Below, one piece after another: positions 17,662 through 27,154 of a DNA stretch of 64,000 bases (position 1 is the stretch's first letter; each line of letters begins with the position of its first letter). A program made the position numbers and the translations under genes. This stretch comes from Chitinophagaceae bacterium (GTDB taxonomy: Bacteria > Bacteroidota > Bacteroidia > Chitinophagales > Chitinophagaceae). Below the pieces are notes generated by a model. It was not told the origin of the DNA and searched no databases. It saw nothing but the letters and a program-made list of their open reading frames with translations. The stretch lies in contig JADKJX010000001.1 in assembly GCA_016720775.1 (NCBI GenBank), positions 1,054,001 to 1,118,000 on the forward strand, given 5' to 3'.

Positions 17662-19045
17662 TCACTTCATTTCAGCTTGTAACTTATTCTCCTGCTCTTC
17701 CTGCTGATGAATTTCTTTTATATACTGGTCTTTGAGATGGTCGTAAAAAGAATGCCTGCTGATAAGATTGGCAACTAGATTGGCCAGTAAAGCCGTAAGC
17801 ATGATGTAAAAGATAATATTGTGACTGTTGGTCATTTCCAGTACAAGGATGGAAGAAGTGAAAGGGCTTTTAGTGATGCCCGTAAGAAAACCTGTCATGC
17901 CGCAAAGAATAATAAGATTTGTTGCCGGGCCTGATAAATGAAACCATCCCGCAACAACCGCCCCGATGCTCGCCCCCGCGCTGAGTGATGGAGCGAAAAT
18001 GCCTCCGGCAGCACCGGTTGAAAAAGAAACAATCGGCCCTATGATTCTTAAAAAAGGGATATACCATTGCAGGTGTTTATTATCTGTAAATAATGTGGTA
18101 ACCATTATTTCCTTTCCCGAACCAAAGGTCCTGTGGTCGATAAAAATGGCGAGAGCAGCAATGATCAATCCGCAGATAATGACATAAATATATTGTTGAT
18201 ATTTTTTTTTGAGGGCAGATTTTTTTTTAAAAATGTACAGGATTATTCTTCCCATTCCGCTTCCTCCAACACCGGTCAAAATAGCAACAGGCAGGATCGC
18301 TAAAACTACCCAGCCCGGGATGTCGTTCAGCAATGGATAGCCCAGGTACAGGTAGGGGCCTAAAAAATGCAGGGCGGTAAGTCCGGCAATAATCACACCG
18401 GTAAGCAATGCAGATTTGAAAAAACTGAAATGTATCTTGGTAAGTTCTTCAATGGCGAAAACTATTCCGCCAAGCGGCGTATTGAACGCTGAAGCCAGGC
18501 CAGCTGCGGCACCAGTTACGATCATGTTCCGCCTGGAGATCTTTGGATACCAGGCGGGAAGAAAATCATTTATTTTTTTAAAAATGGTTGCAGATATCTG
18601 TATGGTAGGGCCTTCCGGCCAACCACCCCCCCAATACCATTACCAGGCTGGATATGACCTTTATAAAAAGTACTTTAAGATTCAGCAGCTTGTTTACTTT
18701 ATAATTATGTTTTGGATTGGTTAGTTCAATGGCTGCTGTTACTTGTGGAATGCCGCTGCCCCTGGCATATTCGGCAAAATAGTGAACCAGACATAGTGCT
18801 AAAAGAAAACAAAAGGGAGTAATGATAAAGAACAACCAGGGAGCCTGTGAATATAAGTAATGAGTTCCTTCTTCTGCCCAGGAAAAAAGATTTGCATACA
18901 AAACGGCTGTAACCCCGGTAATGAATGCGCCCGACCAAAAAGGCACTGCATTTAGAAAATTATTTTTTAGTCTGGGATTGTTATATAACGAATCGTATTT
19001 AGCCTTTATCAGCTGCTTTATTTTACTTATTAAATTCATATACAA
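17662..19045 (-). pseudogene. ClC-family chloride channel/antiporter, frame broken in the GREGP motif
   Basis: Inner-membrane chloride transporter with about ten hydrophobic segments. The first part (155 residues) holds the selectivity motif ARGSGIPQV. The second part (287 residues) holds GAAAGLASAFNTPLGGIVFAIEEL and GGIFAPSLSAGASIGA, all ClC signatures. The break lies at 18611-18618: the minus strand reads GGAAGGCCC where GGAAGGGAAGGCCC is expected for GREGPT, so five bases of a short direct repeat are missing. Restoring them joins both parts into about 460 residues, a normal size. The lost residues include the gating Glu. Collapse of the repeat in assembly or a true inactivating deletion would look the same. 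Confidence 0.85.
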
Positions 19046-19234
19046 AAATCGTATAACAAGCGGGTGGTAATAAACAAATATGATCGGGCAGCGTCAGCTA
19101 AAGGTACAACAGATGAGATGATTTGCAATAAAACTGCACATCCACATAAATCCCTGCGTCATTGCCGGAGATAAATTCTGCAGCAATTGCTTTTTATCTG
19201 TATACATGACTTAATTTGCTTTGATAATTTTTTT

Positions 19235-20185
19235 ATGAACCGCATCGACCGGGTTACTGCTATTCTTGTACAATTGCAATCCAAACGGATTGTAAAGGCG
19301 CAGGAAATTGCCGAACGCTTCTCCATCAGCCTCCGTACGGTTTACCGGGATATTAAAACACTGGAAGAAGCCGGTATTCCCCTGGCCGGTGAAGCAGGTG
19401 TGGGATATAGTATCATGGAAGGATACCGCCTGCCACCGGTGATGTTCACTAAAGAAGAAGCCATTGCTTTTTTAACTGCAGAAAAAATGGTGGAGAAACT
19501 GACAGATCCTTCCTCCCGGAAATATTACCAGGAAGCGATGTATAAAATAAAGTCGGTACTGCGCTATGCGGATAAAGACCTGCTGGAAGATATGTCGTCT
19601 TATATTGAAGTGGTGGAAAATCCTTACCTGCCGGCAAAAGAAAAAAGTCCGGTACATCTTCAAACCATTCTAAAAAGTATTGCGGACAAGGAAGTTTTGG
19701 ATATTGGTTACTTCGCCAATCATTCGCAACAATACAGTAACAGGGATGTGGAACCGGTAGGTATATTTTACCAGGGCAGTTACTGGTACCTCATCGCTTA
19801 TTGCCAATTGCGGCAAGACTATCGCAATTTCCGCACTGATCGCATCAGTTACATTAATCAAAAGGGCCGCCATTTTGAAAAGCAACATCCTTCGCTGCAA
19901 TCTTTTCTTACCCGGATGAGTAAGGAGAAAGAAATGTTCAACATTGTGATACGGGTTGATAAATCAGTTTTGAAATATTTTGGTGATCAGAAATATTACA
20001 ATGGCTTTGTTTCACAAAAAGAAACAGGTGATAAAATGGAGATGACTTTTGTAACCGCTTCTCTGATCGGCTTTGCAAAATTTTATCTCTTATTCGGCGA
20101 ACATGCCGAGATCATCAGCCCGCCCGGGCTGAAAGAAATGGTGAAGAAGAACCTGGACGAGATATCGAAACGATTGGCGGTCTGA
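19235..20185 (+). CDS. YafY-type transcription regulator (HTH_11 plus WYL domain)
   Basis: A 316-residue DNA-binding regulator. The start at 19235 (MNRIDRVTAILVQLQSKRIV) is preferred because the longer frame adds an unrelated 16-residue extension. An HTH_11 winged helix (QEIAERFSISLRTVYRDIKTLEEAGIPL) is followed by a WYL ligand-sensing domain (VEPVGIFYQGSYWYLIAYCQL; YRNFRTDRI) and a C-terminal WCX extension. It lies directly upstream of a DinB-like gene on the same strand, a frequent pairing. The ligand is unknown. Confidence 0.9.
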   Translation: MNRIDRVTAILVQLQSKRIVKAQEIAERFSISLRTVYRDIKTLEEAGIPLAGEAGVGYSIMEGYRLPPVMFTKEEAIAFLTAEKMVEKLTDPSSRKYYQEAMYKIKSVLRYADKDLLEDMSSYIEVVENPYLPAKEKSPVHLQTILKSIADKEVLDIGYFANHSQQYSNRDVEPVGIFYQGSYWYLIAYCQLRQDYRNFRTDRISYINQKGRHFEKQHPSLQSFLTRMSKEKEMFNIVIRVDKSVLKYFGDQKYYNGFVSQKETGDKMEMTFVTASLIGFAKFYLLFGEHAEIISPPGLKEMVKKNLDEISKRLAV

Positions 20186-20283
20186 TCCCGCTTAAGGCGG
20201 GACGAAGACAATTCAGAATGATTTTCGTCCCTGTCATACATTGAATTCTGTCACAAACCAAACCTGCTCAATGGCAAAAAAAT

Positions 20284-20357
20284 TGCCACGAAGGCACCAG
20301 GACACAAAGGTGAAAAAACGAAGTTTTTTTCTTAGAGCCTTCGTGTCTTAGTGGCTA
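20284..20357. repeat. Imperfect inverted repeat (TGCCACGAAGG ... CCTTCGTG...GTGGC)
   Basis: Arms at 20284-20310 and 20338-20357, joined by an A/T-rich loop containing GAAGTTTTTTTC, form an imperfect hairpin in the 270-bp spacer between the WYL regulator and the DinB-like gene. It resembles the dispersed 'CACGAAGACACAAAG' spacer repeats common in this phylum. It may also terminate the regulator transcript. Nothing else is seen in this spacer except the promoter at 20396-20431. Confidence 0.55.
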
Positions 20358-20395
20358 GAATGCCTTTATGGTAAAATGAAAAAAACTTTTTCCTG

Positions 20396-20431
20396 TTGAC
20401 ATAGGGCTGTCACTGTCCGGTATTTTCTTTG
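20396..20431 (+). promoter_or_regulatory. Candidate promoter of the DinB-like gene
   Basis: TTGACA (20396-20401) is followed after 19 nt by TATTTTCTTTG (20421-20431), a loose match to the Bacteroidota TTG-N19-TAnnTTTG layout. The start codon is 25 nt downstream. Weak, sequence-only call. Confidence 0.35.
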
Positions 20432-20455
20432 TGTCATAACCAAAAATAAAAGACC

Positions 20456-20953
20456 ATGACACGAATTTCCCTGTTTCAGAAGGAACTTGAAAAAGAGGCT
20501 ATTGCCACCCGTAAAATGCTTACCGCAGTACCCGATGGTAAGTGGGACTGGAAACCACATCCTAAAAGCATGAACATGCTTCAGTTGTCAACCCATATTG
20601 CAGAATTGCCTACCTGGATCGGTATGGTACTCAACACAAATGAGCTTGACTTTGCCGGTATGGATTTTAAACCAACCCCGGTAAAAGATACGGCTGCGCT
20701 GGTACAGATATTTGAGAACAGCTTAGCCGATGCCCGTGAACAGTTGGCTAATGGAAAAGAAGAAACACTGGATGAACCCTGGACACTCAGAAATGGGGAA
20801 CAGGTATATAGTACCGATCCCAAGGCCGATGTGATACGCATGTCTTTATCACAGATCATTCACCACCGGGCGCAACTGGGTGTTTTTCTCAGATTGCTTG
20901 ATGTGCCTATTCCGGGTTCTTATGGGCCAAGTGCAGATGATCCGGGTTTTTAA
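20456..20953 (+). CDS. DinB-family four-helix metalloenzyme-like protein
   Basis: A 165-residue cytoplasmic protein of the DinB/YfiT fold, a family of metal-binding four-helix bundles, some acting as thiol transferases. Likely metal ligands are His 47 (LSTHIAELPTW) and the pair in SQIIHHRAQLGVFLRL. WDWKPHPKSMNML and DVPIPGSYGPSADD are typical of the Bacteroidota members. No partner gene except the WYL regulator upstream. The activity is unknown. Confidence 0.85.
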   Translation: MTRISLFQKELEKEAIATRKMLTAVPDGKWDWKPHPKSMNMLQLSTHIAELPTWIGMVLNTNELDFAGMDFKPTPVKDTAALVQIFENSLADAREQLANGKEETLDEPWTLRNGEQVYSTDPKADVIRMSLSQIIHHRAQLGVFLRLLDVPIPGSYGPSADDPGF

Positions 20954-20979
20954 ATTGTATAGCCATGAATTGCTCAGCT

Positions 20980-21014
20980 AAGACTTCCGAAGTTTATCAA
21001 ACTTCAGAAGTCTT
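20980..21014. terminator. Strong hairpin between convergent genes
   Basis: AAGACTTCCGAAGTTT (20980-20995) pairs with AAACTTCAGAAGTCTT (20999-21014) across a 3-nt loop with one mismatch. It lies between the convergent DinB-like and MORN genes, where a two-way terminator is expected. No T-run follows on either strand, so factor-independent termination is uncertain. Confidence 0.5.
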
Positions 21015-21082
21015 CTCAAAGGTTGGGACAAAATATTTTAAAACCTGTACCTATATGCAGGTAAGCAATTCCGGAAGGGATA

Positions 21083-22276
21083 TTAATAATCATTTTCCTC
21101 AAAATCACTTCCACTCATGCTTTTACCCTTGATGATATAATGACCGGGATGCGAATTGCTGGGATACAGTATTCCGTCGCAAGCCCCACGCATCCAGGTT
21201 ACACCTTCAATTTTATCATGGTATATGACATCACGGGGGCTAATATGGATCATATGAGTAACCGGATCGAATGTACCTTCTATTTTTTGTTTCGTCCGGT
21301 ATTTTTGACCAAGATAATCGATTATATATTCGTCTGTGCCATAGAAACTGTAGTCGCTGTTTAAATGAAATTCATCGGTTATTCCAACTGCCCCGCTTAT
21401 CTCATCTGTAACAACCTTCTGCCACCCTTTAAAAGTCACCCTGCTGAACATTAGACGGGCAGTTTCCCATAAACTGTTTTTGTATGAAGCTGCTTTTTCC
21501 GGGTTGGTCATTTCCCCATTGCTCCACTCGCCGCTATAATTTAGATTCCCCTTCGGATCGTAAGAACTTCCGGTTCCGTTCCGCATTCCATTCGCCCAAT
21601 TACCTTTATATACCCAACCAAGCTCATCTGTTGCTACTCCATATCCATCCATTTTACTATCCTTAAAATTGCCATTATATTTTGAACCATCGGGAGAAGT
21701 ATATTTGCCAATACCGTTCAGTTCTCCATCAACCCAGTTTCCGCTGAATTTTTCCCCATGCACTAATGTCCAGGTTCCAATACCATTGAATTTTCCATTC
21801 ACCAGGCTTCCTTCATAACTGGTGCTGTCTGAAGTATAAAATAAATATCCTTTGCCATTCACGACATGTCCTTTTGAATAGGTACCCGTAAATTTTTTCC
21901 CATTTGGAAGAACGGAGGAGCCGCTACCCTCAATAACACCCTTTTTCATTTCTCCTGTATATACTTCACCACTTGCAAAAGTATAAACTCCCCTTCCATT
22001 CATTTCGCCATCCTTAAAACTGCCTGCATATTTAAATGAGGCTTTTACAACAAGGGTTCCCTGCCCGTTGAATTTTCCATCTTTAAAGTTGCCTTTGTAA
22101 GTAGCAGGCCCATCGGGGTGGCTAAATTCTAAAGTACCAATGCCGTTTTTGCAATTGCCCGATACGCATGTGCTTTTATCTTTATCATCGGCAGAATTAT
22201 TATCAGGGATCTGCTGTGCTTTTGCAGCAATGCAAATAAGCAGGCATGCTGCTATTGAGGTTATTGTTTTTTTCAT
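21083..22276 (-). CDS. Secreted MORN-repeat protein
   Basis: A 397-residue exported protein with signal peptide MKKTITSIAACLLICIAAKAQ. After the CVSGNCKNGIGTLEF opening come about ten MORN repeats (YKGNFKDGKFNGQGTL, YTGEMKKGVIEGSGS and similar) up to about residue 265. The C-terminal 130 residues are not a repeat and I do not recognise them (WQKVVTDEISGAVGITDEFH; IHISPRDVIYHDKIEG). Role unknown; MORN arrays often act as surface-bound scaffolds. The 273-bp gap upstream holds no credible gene. Confidence 0.85.
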   Translation of the reverse strand: MKKTITSIAACLLICIAAKAQQIPDNNSADDKDKSTCVSGNCKNGIGTLEFSHPDGPATYKGNFKDGKFNGQGTLVVKASFKYAGSFKDGEMNGRGVYTFASGEVYTGEMKKGVIEGSGSSVLPNGKKFTGTYSKGHVVNGKGYLFYTSDSTSYEGSLVNGKFNGIGTWTLVHGEKFSGNWVDGELNGIGKYTSPDGSKYNGNFKDSKMDGYGVATDELGWVYKGNWANGMRNGTGSSYDPKGNLNYSGEWSNGEMTNPEKAASYKNSLWETARLMFSRVTFKGWQKVVTDEISGAVGITDEFHLNSDYSFYGTDEYIIDYLGQKYRTKQKIEGTFDPVTHMIHISPRDVIYHDKIEGVTWMRGACDGILYPSNSHPGHYIIKGKSMSGSDFEENDY

Positions 22277-22549
22277 ATTATTTTATTTGTTCGCCAACTT
22301 GCCGGGCTGATAATGAAGGGGAGCAGATAAAGTTATTCATAATTAAACAGGAATGCAATACCCTGCAGCACGTATTTTATGGAAGAATTGTTGAGGGAGA
22401 TCTGGAAAGATGATTCCGGGGCCTGGAGGATGAATCTGTACGGATGATACTTGTTTGGGTAAGAAAGATTTAATGGGTGTAAAAATACATGAACAGAAGC
22501 AGTATGTTTTGTAATGTTCAGGGATAAACAGTTCTTATTTTTACTGGTT

Positions 22550-23820
22550 CTATTTACCACTTAGTTGCAGGTAAACCAATATTCCGGCAGCGGCCGTCAT
22601 GATGATCAGTGCGGCGAACCCAAGTATATTGGATGCTCTTCCGTTCACATTGTTGCCCATTATTTTTTGTTATTGGGAATGTGAAGGATGATGGCAATTA
22701 AAACCGGCGGAGTTAATCCATAAAGGATAGCAGTATATATAAGGGCTTTGATCGGGGAAATGCCGATATAATTCAATGATAAGCCAAGGATGAGTGAAAT
22801 CGCAATGATGACATAAAATGCTTTGGCTTCATGAAATTTTTTGTCAAGGCCCTGCTCCCAGCCAAAGGTTTCTGCAAAGATGTAGGAAAGTGAACCACAC
22901 AGGACAGGGATGGCAATAAGCCCGGTGCCGATCACTCCGATCGCAAAAAGAAGGTAAGCCAGGTTTCCGGCCAATGGTTTCAGGGCCATAGCGGCCTGTT
23001 CAACCGTATCGATCTGGTGAACACCGCCTTTGAATAAAACGGTACCGGTTGTTAGAATGATGAAGAACATGACCAGGCCGGAAAATGACATTCCAAAATC
23101 CACATCCTGCTTCATGTCATGGATGATCTTTTTATCAACCATCAGGTGTGTTTTCTTATGCTTCATTTCTTCCACTTCTACAGAAGCCTGCCAGAAGAAA
23201 AGATAGGGCGAGATGGTAGTACCCAGTATGCCTACAAGAATGGCCATAAAATTTTTATCAAATTTCAGGGTCGGGATAAAAGTGGCTTTTAGAATTTCGA
23301 TAAAGTCCTGCTTATATAAAAATGGCACGATAAAATACACGAGCATGACAATGCACATGTATTTTAATGCTGCAGCAATTTTCTGGTAAGGCAGGTAAAT
23401 GATCAGGCCTAACAGTATAATGGTGAATACAACACTGAAATAAGTGGCATCAATGGATGGGAATAAAAGATTTCCAACCGCACCCATTCCGGCGATGTCG
23501 GCGCCGATATTCATTACAATCGCCGGGAAACTGAATAACAGCATGAGGTACAAAACAGGTTTTGGATAGTTTTTTTTCAGCGTACCCGTAAGGCCCTGGG
23601 AAGTAACCAACCCGATCTTTGCACACATTTGCTGGATGGAAGCCATGAGTGGAAAGGCGATAATAGATGTCCAGAGGGTTGAAAGTCCGAATGCAGCACC
23701 TGCCTGCGAATAGGTTGCAATGCCGGATGGGTCATCATCGCTGGCACCAGTTACCAGCCCCGGCCCAAGCAGTTTCCAGAAACGCAGGAGTTTGTATAAT
23801 CTTTTTTTTCGGGTATTCAT
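22550..23820 (-). CDS. Divergent Nramp-family metal transporter, frameshifted near its C-terminus
   Basis: Inner-membrane transporter of the Nramp fold with about eleven hydrophobic spans. The first-span motif is DDDPSGIATYSQAG instead of the classical DPGN, and the sixth-span MPH motif is replaced by TISPYLFFWQ. It therefore belongs to an Nramp-related clade whose metal cannot be read from sequence. The long frame stops at 22660 after IPNNKK. One extra A in the six-A run (22663-22668) lets it read on as IMGNNVNGRASNILGF, a last hydrophobic span, ending at 22550 with LQLSGK. The full length is then about 423 residues. A sequencing indel is the simplest reason. Confidence 0.82.
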
Positions 23821-24018
23821 TTTTATTTTCTCTTGCAGAAAGTAATGTAATTTAAGAAGATGAATTCAGAATGATCTGCCTAAATAACGATTCAATCAAA
23901 TGCTGCATAAAATATGACTTAATAAGTGTGCCCTGGTAGTGATCAAACCTCCGGCACCCAAAGATTTTCTGTTGGCTACCTGAAAAAATCTCTACCTTCA
24001 ATCCCTAATTATACAACT

Positions 24019-24945
24019 ATGGAATTATTAAGAGATTATTGGTGGCTGATCATATTGGCCTTGGCCTTTTTGGGTTGTTTTGTAACCATCAACCAGGGAT
24101 TTATTGGTGTGGTTACCATGTTCGGTAAATACCGGCGTATCCTTCGCCCGGGATTGAATTTTAAAATTCCTTTCCTGGAGCAGATCTTTAAAAAGGTAAG
24201 TATCCAGAACCGGTCGGTAGAACTGGAATTCCAGGCTGTTACCATTGACCAGGCGAATGTTTATTTTAAATCGATGCTGTTATACTCAGTACAAAATGAA
24301 CAGGAAGAAACCATTCAGAAAGTAGCGTTCAAATTCATCAGCGATAAAGACCTGATGCAGGCTTTGATACGTACGGTGGAAGGAAGTATCCGTGCATTTG
24401 TATCTACCAAAAGACAGGCAGAAGTGCTGAATGTACGCCGGGATATTGTTGAAAATGTAAAAGAGCAGGTTGATGTTGCACTGGAAGGTTGGGGCTATCA
24501 CCTGCAGGATCTGCAGATCAATGATATCACGTTTGATGAAGCCATCATTACCAGTATGAGCAAAGTGGTTGCATCAAATAATCTGAAAGCTGCTGCAGAA
24601 AATGAAGGACAGGCATTGCTGATCACCAAAACCAAGGCAGCAGAAGCAGAAGGTAATGCCATAAAGATCGCTGCGGAAGCTGAAAGGCAGGCCGCTCAAC
24701 TTCGTGGACAGGGTGTGGCTTTGTTCCGGGAAGAAGTGGCCAAAGGCATGAGCCAGGCTGCAGAGCAGATGAAGCAGGCCAACCTCGATACCAATGTGAT
24801 CCTGTTCAGCATGTGGACAGAAGCCATTAAGAACTTTGCAGAGTATGGAAAAGGGAATGTGATATTCCTTGACGGCAGCAGCGAAGGAATGGAAAAGACC
24901 ATGCGCCAGATAATGGCCATGCAGCAAATGGAACCCAAGCGGTAA
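24019..24945 (+). CDS. SPFH/Band-7 (stomatin-like) membrane protein
   Basis: A 308-residue membrane-anchored scaffold protein. The start at 24019 (MELLRDYWWLIILALAFLG) is chosen because it opens directly with the single membrane span; the longer frame from 23926 adds 31 unrelated residues. The SPFH core follows: INQGFIGVVTMFGKYRRIL, RPGLNFKIPFLEQ, VEGSIRAFVSTKRQAEVL. Then comes a long Ala/Glu-rich coiled coil (AEAEGNAIKIAAEAERQAA). Such proteins organise membrane microdomains or protect proteases. A terminator hairpin follows the stop, so it is probably transcribed alone. Confidence 0.9.
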   Translation: MELLRDYWWLIILALAFLGCFVTINQGFIGVVTMFGKYRRILRPGLNFKIPFLEQIFKKVSIQNRSVELEFQAVTIDQANVYFKSMLLYSVQNEQEETIQKVAFKFISDKDLMQALIRTVEGSIRAFVSTKRQAEVLNVRRDIVENVKEQVDVALEGWGYHLQDLQINDITFDEAIITSMSKVVASNNLKAAAENEGQALLITKTKAAEAEGNAIKIAAEAERQAAQLRGQGVALFREEVAKGMSQAAEQMKQANLDTNVILFSMWTEAIKNFAEYGKGNVIFLDGSSEGMEKTMRQIMAMQQMEPKR

Positions 24946-24965
24946 TTTTATTAACTTGAATATAG

Positions 24966-24990
24966 AAACCGGGAACTACCCGGTTTTTTT
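24966..24990 (+). terminator. Rho-independent terminator after the SPFH gene
   Basis: AACCGGG (24967-24973) pairs with CCCGGTT (24979-24985) over a short ACTA-type loop, followed by a run of seven T (24984-24990). Clear intrinsic terminator on the plus strand. Confidence 0.8.
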
Positions 24991-25123
24991 ATTTCATCTG
25001 GTTAAAAAATAAGATTAACATTTTGTTATGCAGCTATTGTAATTTTGTTTCGTTTCATTGCAGAAATAAAAAGGTTTGGCATAATTATCGAGCGGTAATT
25101 GCCAACCATTAAAACCGGCATCC

Positions 25124-25798
25124 ATGTTTAATATTTTGTTACAGGTTGACAGCCTGGCCCTAGGCACTTCAACAGCAGGAAAAGAATCTCTATTCTCATT
25201 ATTGGTTAAAGGCGGTGTGTTGATGATCCCGTTGGCATTATTCTTTGCGCTGGCCGTTTTCTTTTTTATTGAAAGGCTGATCGCCATCCGCAAGGCCAGT
25301 AAGATCGAAGATAATTTCATGAGCATCATCCGGGATCATATCATTACCGGAAATGTTACGGCTGCAAGGAGCCTTGCAAAAAATACGGGTCACCCGGTGG
25401 CAAAAATGATCGATAAGGGCATTCAGCGTATCGGGAAACCCATTGATGCAATTGAGAAAAGCATGGATAATGTTGGAAAGCTTGAGATCTATAAAATGGA
25501 AAAAAACCTGCCCGTGCTTTCTGTTATTGCCCGTATCGCTCCGCTGTTTGGTTTTGTGGGTACCATCATAGGCCTGGTAATGCTGCTGCGGGATTTTGCT
25601 GCTGCAGCCAATCCAACGATCAGTGATATTGCTGATGCGATGTATGTGAAGATGATCACTTCTGCAACCGGACTCATCATTGGTATTCTTTCCTTTTTGG
25701 GGTACAGTTACCTCAATACACAGATCGATAAAACAGTGAACAAGATGGAATCGGCAAGCGCAGATTTCATTGATATTTTACAGGAGCCAACAAGATAA
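25124..25798 (+). CDS. exbB: MotA/TolQ/ExbB proton-channel protein
   Basis: Inner-membrane proton-channel subunit that energises TonB or Tol systems. 224 residues with three membrane spans: near 28-50 (KGGVLMIPLALFFALAVFFF), about 128-150 (RIAPLFGFVGTIIGLVMLL) and about 172-195. The conserved core LSVIARIAPLFGFVGTIIGL is typical of ExbB/TolQ. The ExbD-like gene follows 68 nt downstream on the same strand, so the two should form one complex. Whether the partner is TonB or Tol cannot be told here. Confidence 0.9.
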   Translation: MFNILLQVDSLALGTSTAGKESLFSLLVKGGVLMIPLALFFALAVFFFIERLIAIRKASKIEDNFMSIIRDHIITGNVTAARSLAKNTGHPVAKMIDKGIQRIGKPIDAIEKSMDNVGKLEIYKMEKNLPVLSVIARIAPLFGFVGTIIGLVMLLRDFAAAANPTISDIADAMYVKMITSATGLIIGILSFLGYSYLNTQIDKTVNKMESASADFIDILQEPTR

Positions 25799-25866
25799 AC
25801 ACGTGGCAACGTTTAAGCGTTTGAAAGGTTGCACAATCGCATATTGACTATAAAGAACAAAGTATA

Positions 25867-26271
25867 ATGAGTCTAAGAAAACGATTAAGAGATTCTCACA
25901 ACGAAGTGGATGCAGGTCCGCTCAACGACGTGCTGTTCATACTGCTGATGTTCTTTTTGCTGATATCCACGCTGGCGAATCCAAACGTGGTGAAGGTAAA
26001 TAACCCCAAGGGAAAAAGCGACACCAGGGTGAACCAGAATATCATGGTCTCTGTCACTAAAGACCAGAAGGTTTTTATCGGTACAAAACAGGTGGATATG
26101 CTTTACATAGATTCACTTCTTAAAAAGGAAGTTGAATTAAGCAGGAAATTTGTTGACACGCCTACTGTGGTACTGAGTGTTGACACCATTGCCTACTTTG
26201 GTTATGCATTCCGTATTATGGAAGCTGCTAAAAGGGCCAAGGCGAAACTGGCCGCTACTGTCAGGCCGTAA
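25867..26271 (+). CDS. exbD: ExbD/TolR-family biopolymer transport protein
   Basis: 134-residue partner of the ExbB-like protein. It has a short cytoplasmic N-terminus, one membrane span carrying the functional Asp (AGPLNDVLFILLMFFLLIST) and a periplasmic domain (VSVTKDQKVFIGTKQVD; VVLSVDTIAYFGYAFRIMEA). Its last 11 nt overlap the 3' end of the convergent prmC gene. Confidence 0.9.
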   Translation: MSLRKRLRDSHNEVDAGPLNDVLFILLMFFLLISTLANPNVVKVNNPKGKSDTRVNQNIMVSVTKDQKVFIGTKQVDMLYIDSLLKKEVELSRKFVDTPTVVLSVDTIAYFGYAFRIMEAAKRAKAKLAATVRP

Positions 26272-27112
26272 CGATTACCATCCTTTCGTTTCCGTAAATA
26301 TCTTTTTTTATCATCACTGTTTGATAATCTTTCATAAATAAAGCCGCCACTTCTTTGGCGAGCTTTTCATGCGTTTCTAAATAGATCTTCCCATTGGGTA
26401 ATAAGTTGTTTTTTCCGAAAAGAGCGATCTCCTGGTAAAATATGAGTGGAGAATCATCCGGCACAAACAACGCCAGGTGTGGCTCAAAGGCTGTAACATT
26501 CCTGTCCAGCTTTTCTTTTTCATTAAATGGGATATAGGGTGGGTTGCTGATGATGATATCAAACATCGGCAAGCCATTCCGTTTGCTTTCATCTAAAAAA
26601 TCCAGTTGAATAAAATTGATATGAGCATTATGAAGTGCTGCATTCTCTTTTGCCAGTTCAATAGCTTTTTCACTTACGTCGATGCTGGTAATAATAGCTG
26701 CCGGTAAATGTTTCTTTATTGCAATGGGTACACAGCCGCTGCCGGTCCCTATATCCAGTATGGCCGGATCGGTAAGTTTCGACTTCCTGTCTTTTATGAG
26801 TTGCTCCACCAGTTCCTCTGTTTCTGGCCTCGGTATCAGCACGTGTTCATTCACTTTCAGCTTCATGTGGTAGAACCAGGCTTCGCCAAGGACATACTGC
26901 ACGGGTTTATGTGTCAGCAATTCCTGCATGGCCTCCTGGATAAGCTTATCTGCAGCAGCCGTGATCACTTTACCCGGATTCTTTAAAATATCGCTTCGCT
27001 TCAAGGAGGCTTTTTTTTCAAACACCCAATCGGTTATGTTGGTGGCTTCGGAAAGACTGTAAACCTGTTGCAGTTGCAGTAAAAAATTCCGGTATAGTTC
27101 TTTCAGCATCAT
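26261..27112 (-). CDS. prmC: Release factor glutamine N5-methyltransferase
   Basis: Methylates the Gln of the GGQ motif in peptide release factors, using SAM, in the cytoplasm. The C-terminal methyltransferase domain shows the SAM loop ILDIGTGSGCVPIAI, then VSEKAIELAKENA, and the catalytic NPPYIP motif (IIISNPPYIPFNEKEKL). The N-terminal helical domain includes LTHKPVQYVLGEAWFYHM. The longest frame starts at 27124; ATG 27112 or 27109 (MLKELYRNFLLQ) looks more natural. It is divergent from ribD with only a short spacer. Confidence 0.92.
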   Translation of the reverse strand: MMLKELYRNFLLQLQQVYSLSEATNITDWVFEKKASLKRSDILKNPGKVITAAADKLIQEAMQELLTHKPVQYVLGEAWFYHMKLKVNEHVLIPRPETEELVEQLIKDRKSKLTDPAILDIGTGSGCVPIAIKKHLPAAIITSIDVSEKAIELAKENAALHNAHINFIQLDFLDESKRNGLPMFDIIISNPPYIPFNEKEKLDRNVTAFEPHLALFVPDDSPLIFYQEIALFGKNNLLPNGKIYLETHEKLAKEVAALFMKDYQTVMIKKDIYGNERMVIVTA

Positions 27113-27154
27113 CAAAGCAAACATAGTTTATTTTTTGATGCTTATTTTTGTCAC

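Noticed and set aside
22333..22560. 75-codon minus-strand frame between the MORN and Nramp-like genes
   Set aside because: Composition is unlike protein, there is no family match, and it overlaps the real C-terminal continuation of the Nramp-like gene in another frame.
23926..24018. 31-residue N-terminal extension of the SPFH protein
   Set aside because: Not hydrophobic, not family-like; the ATG at 24019 leads directly into the membrane span.
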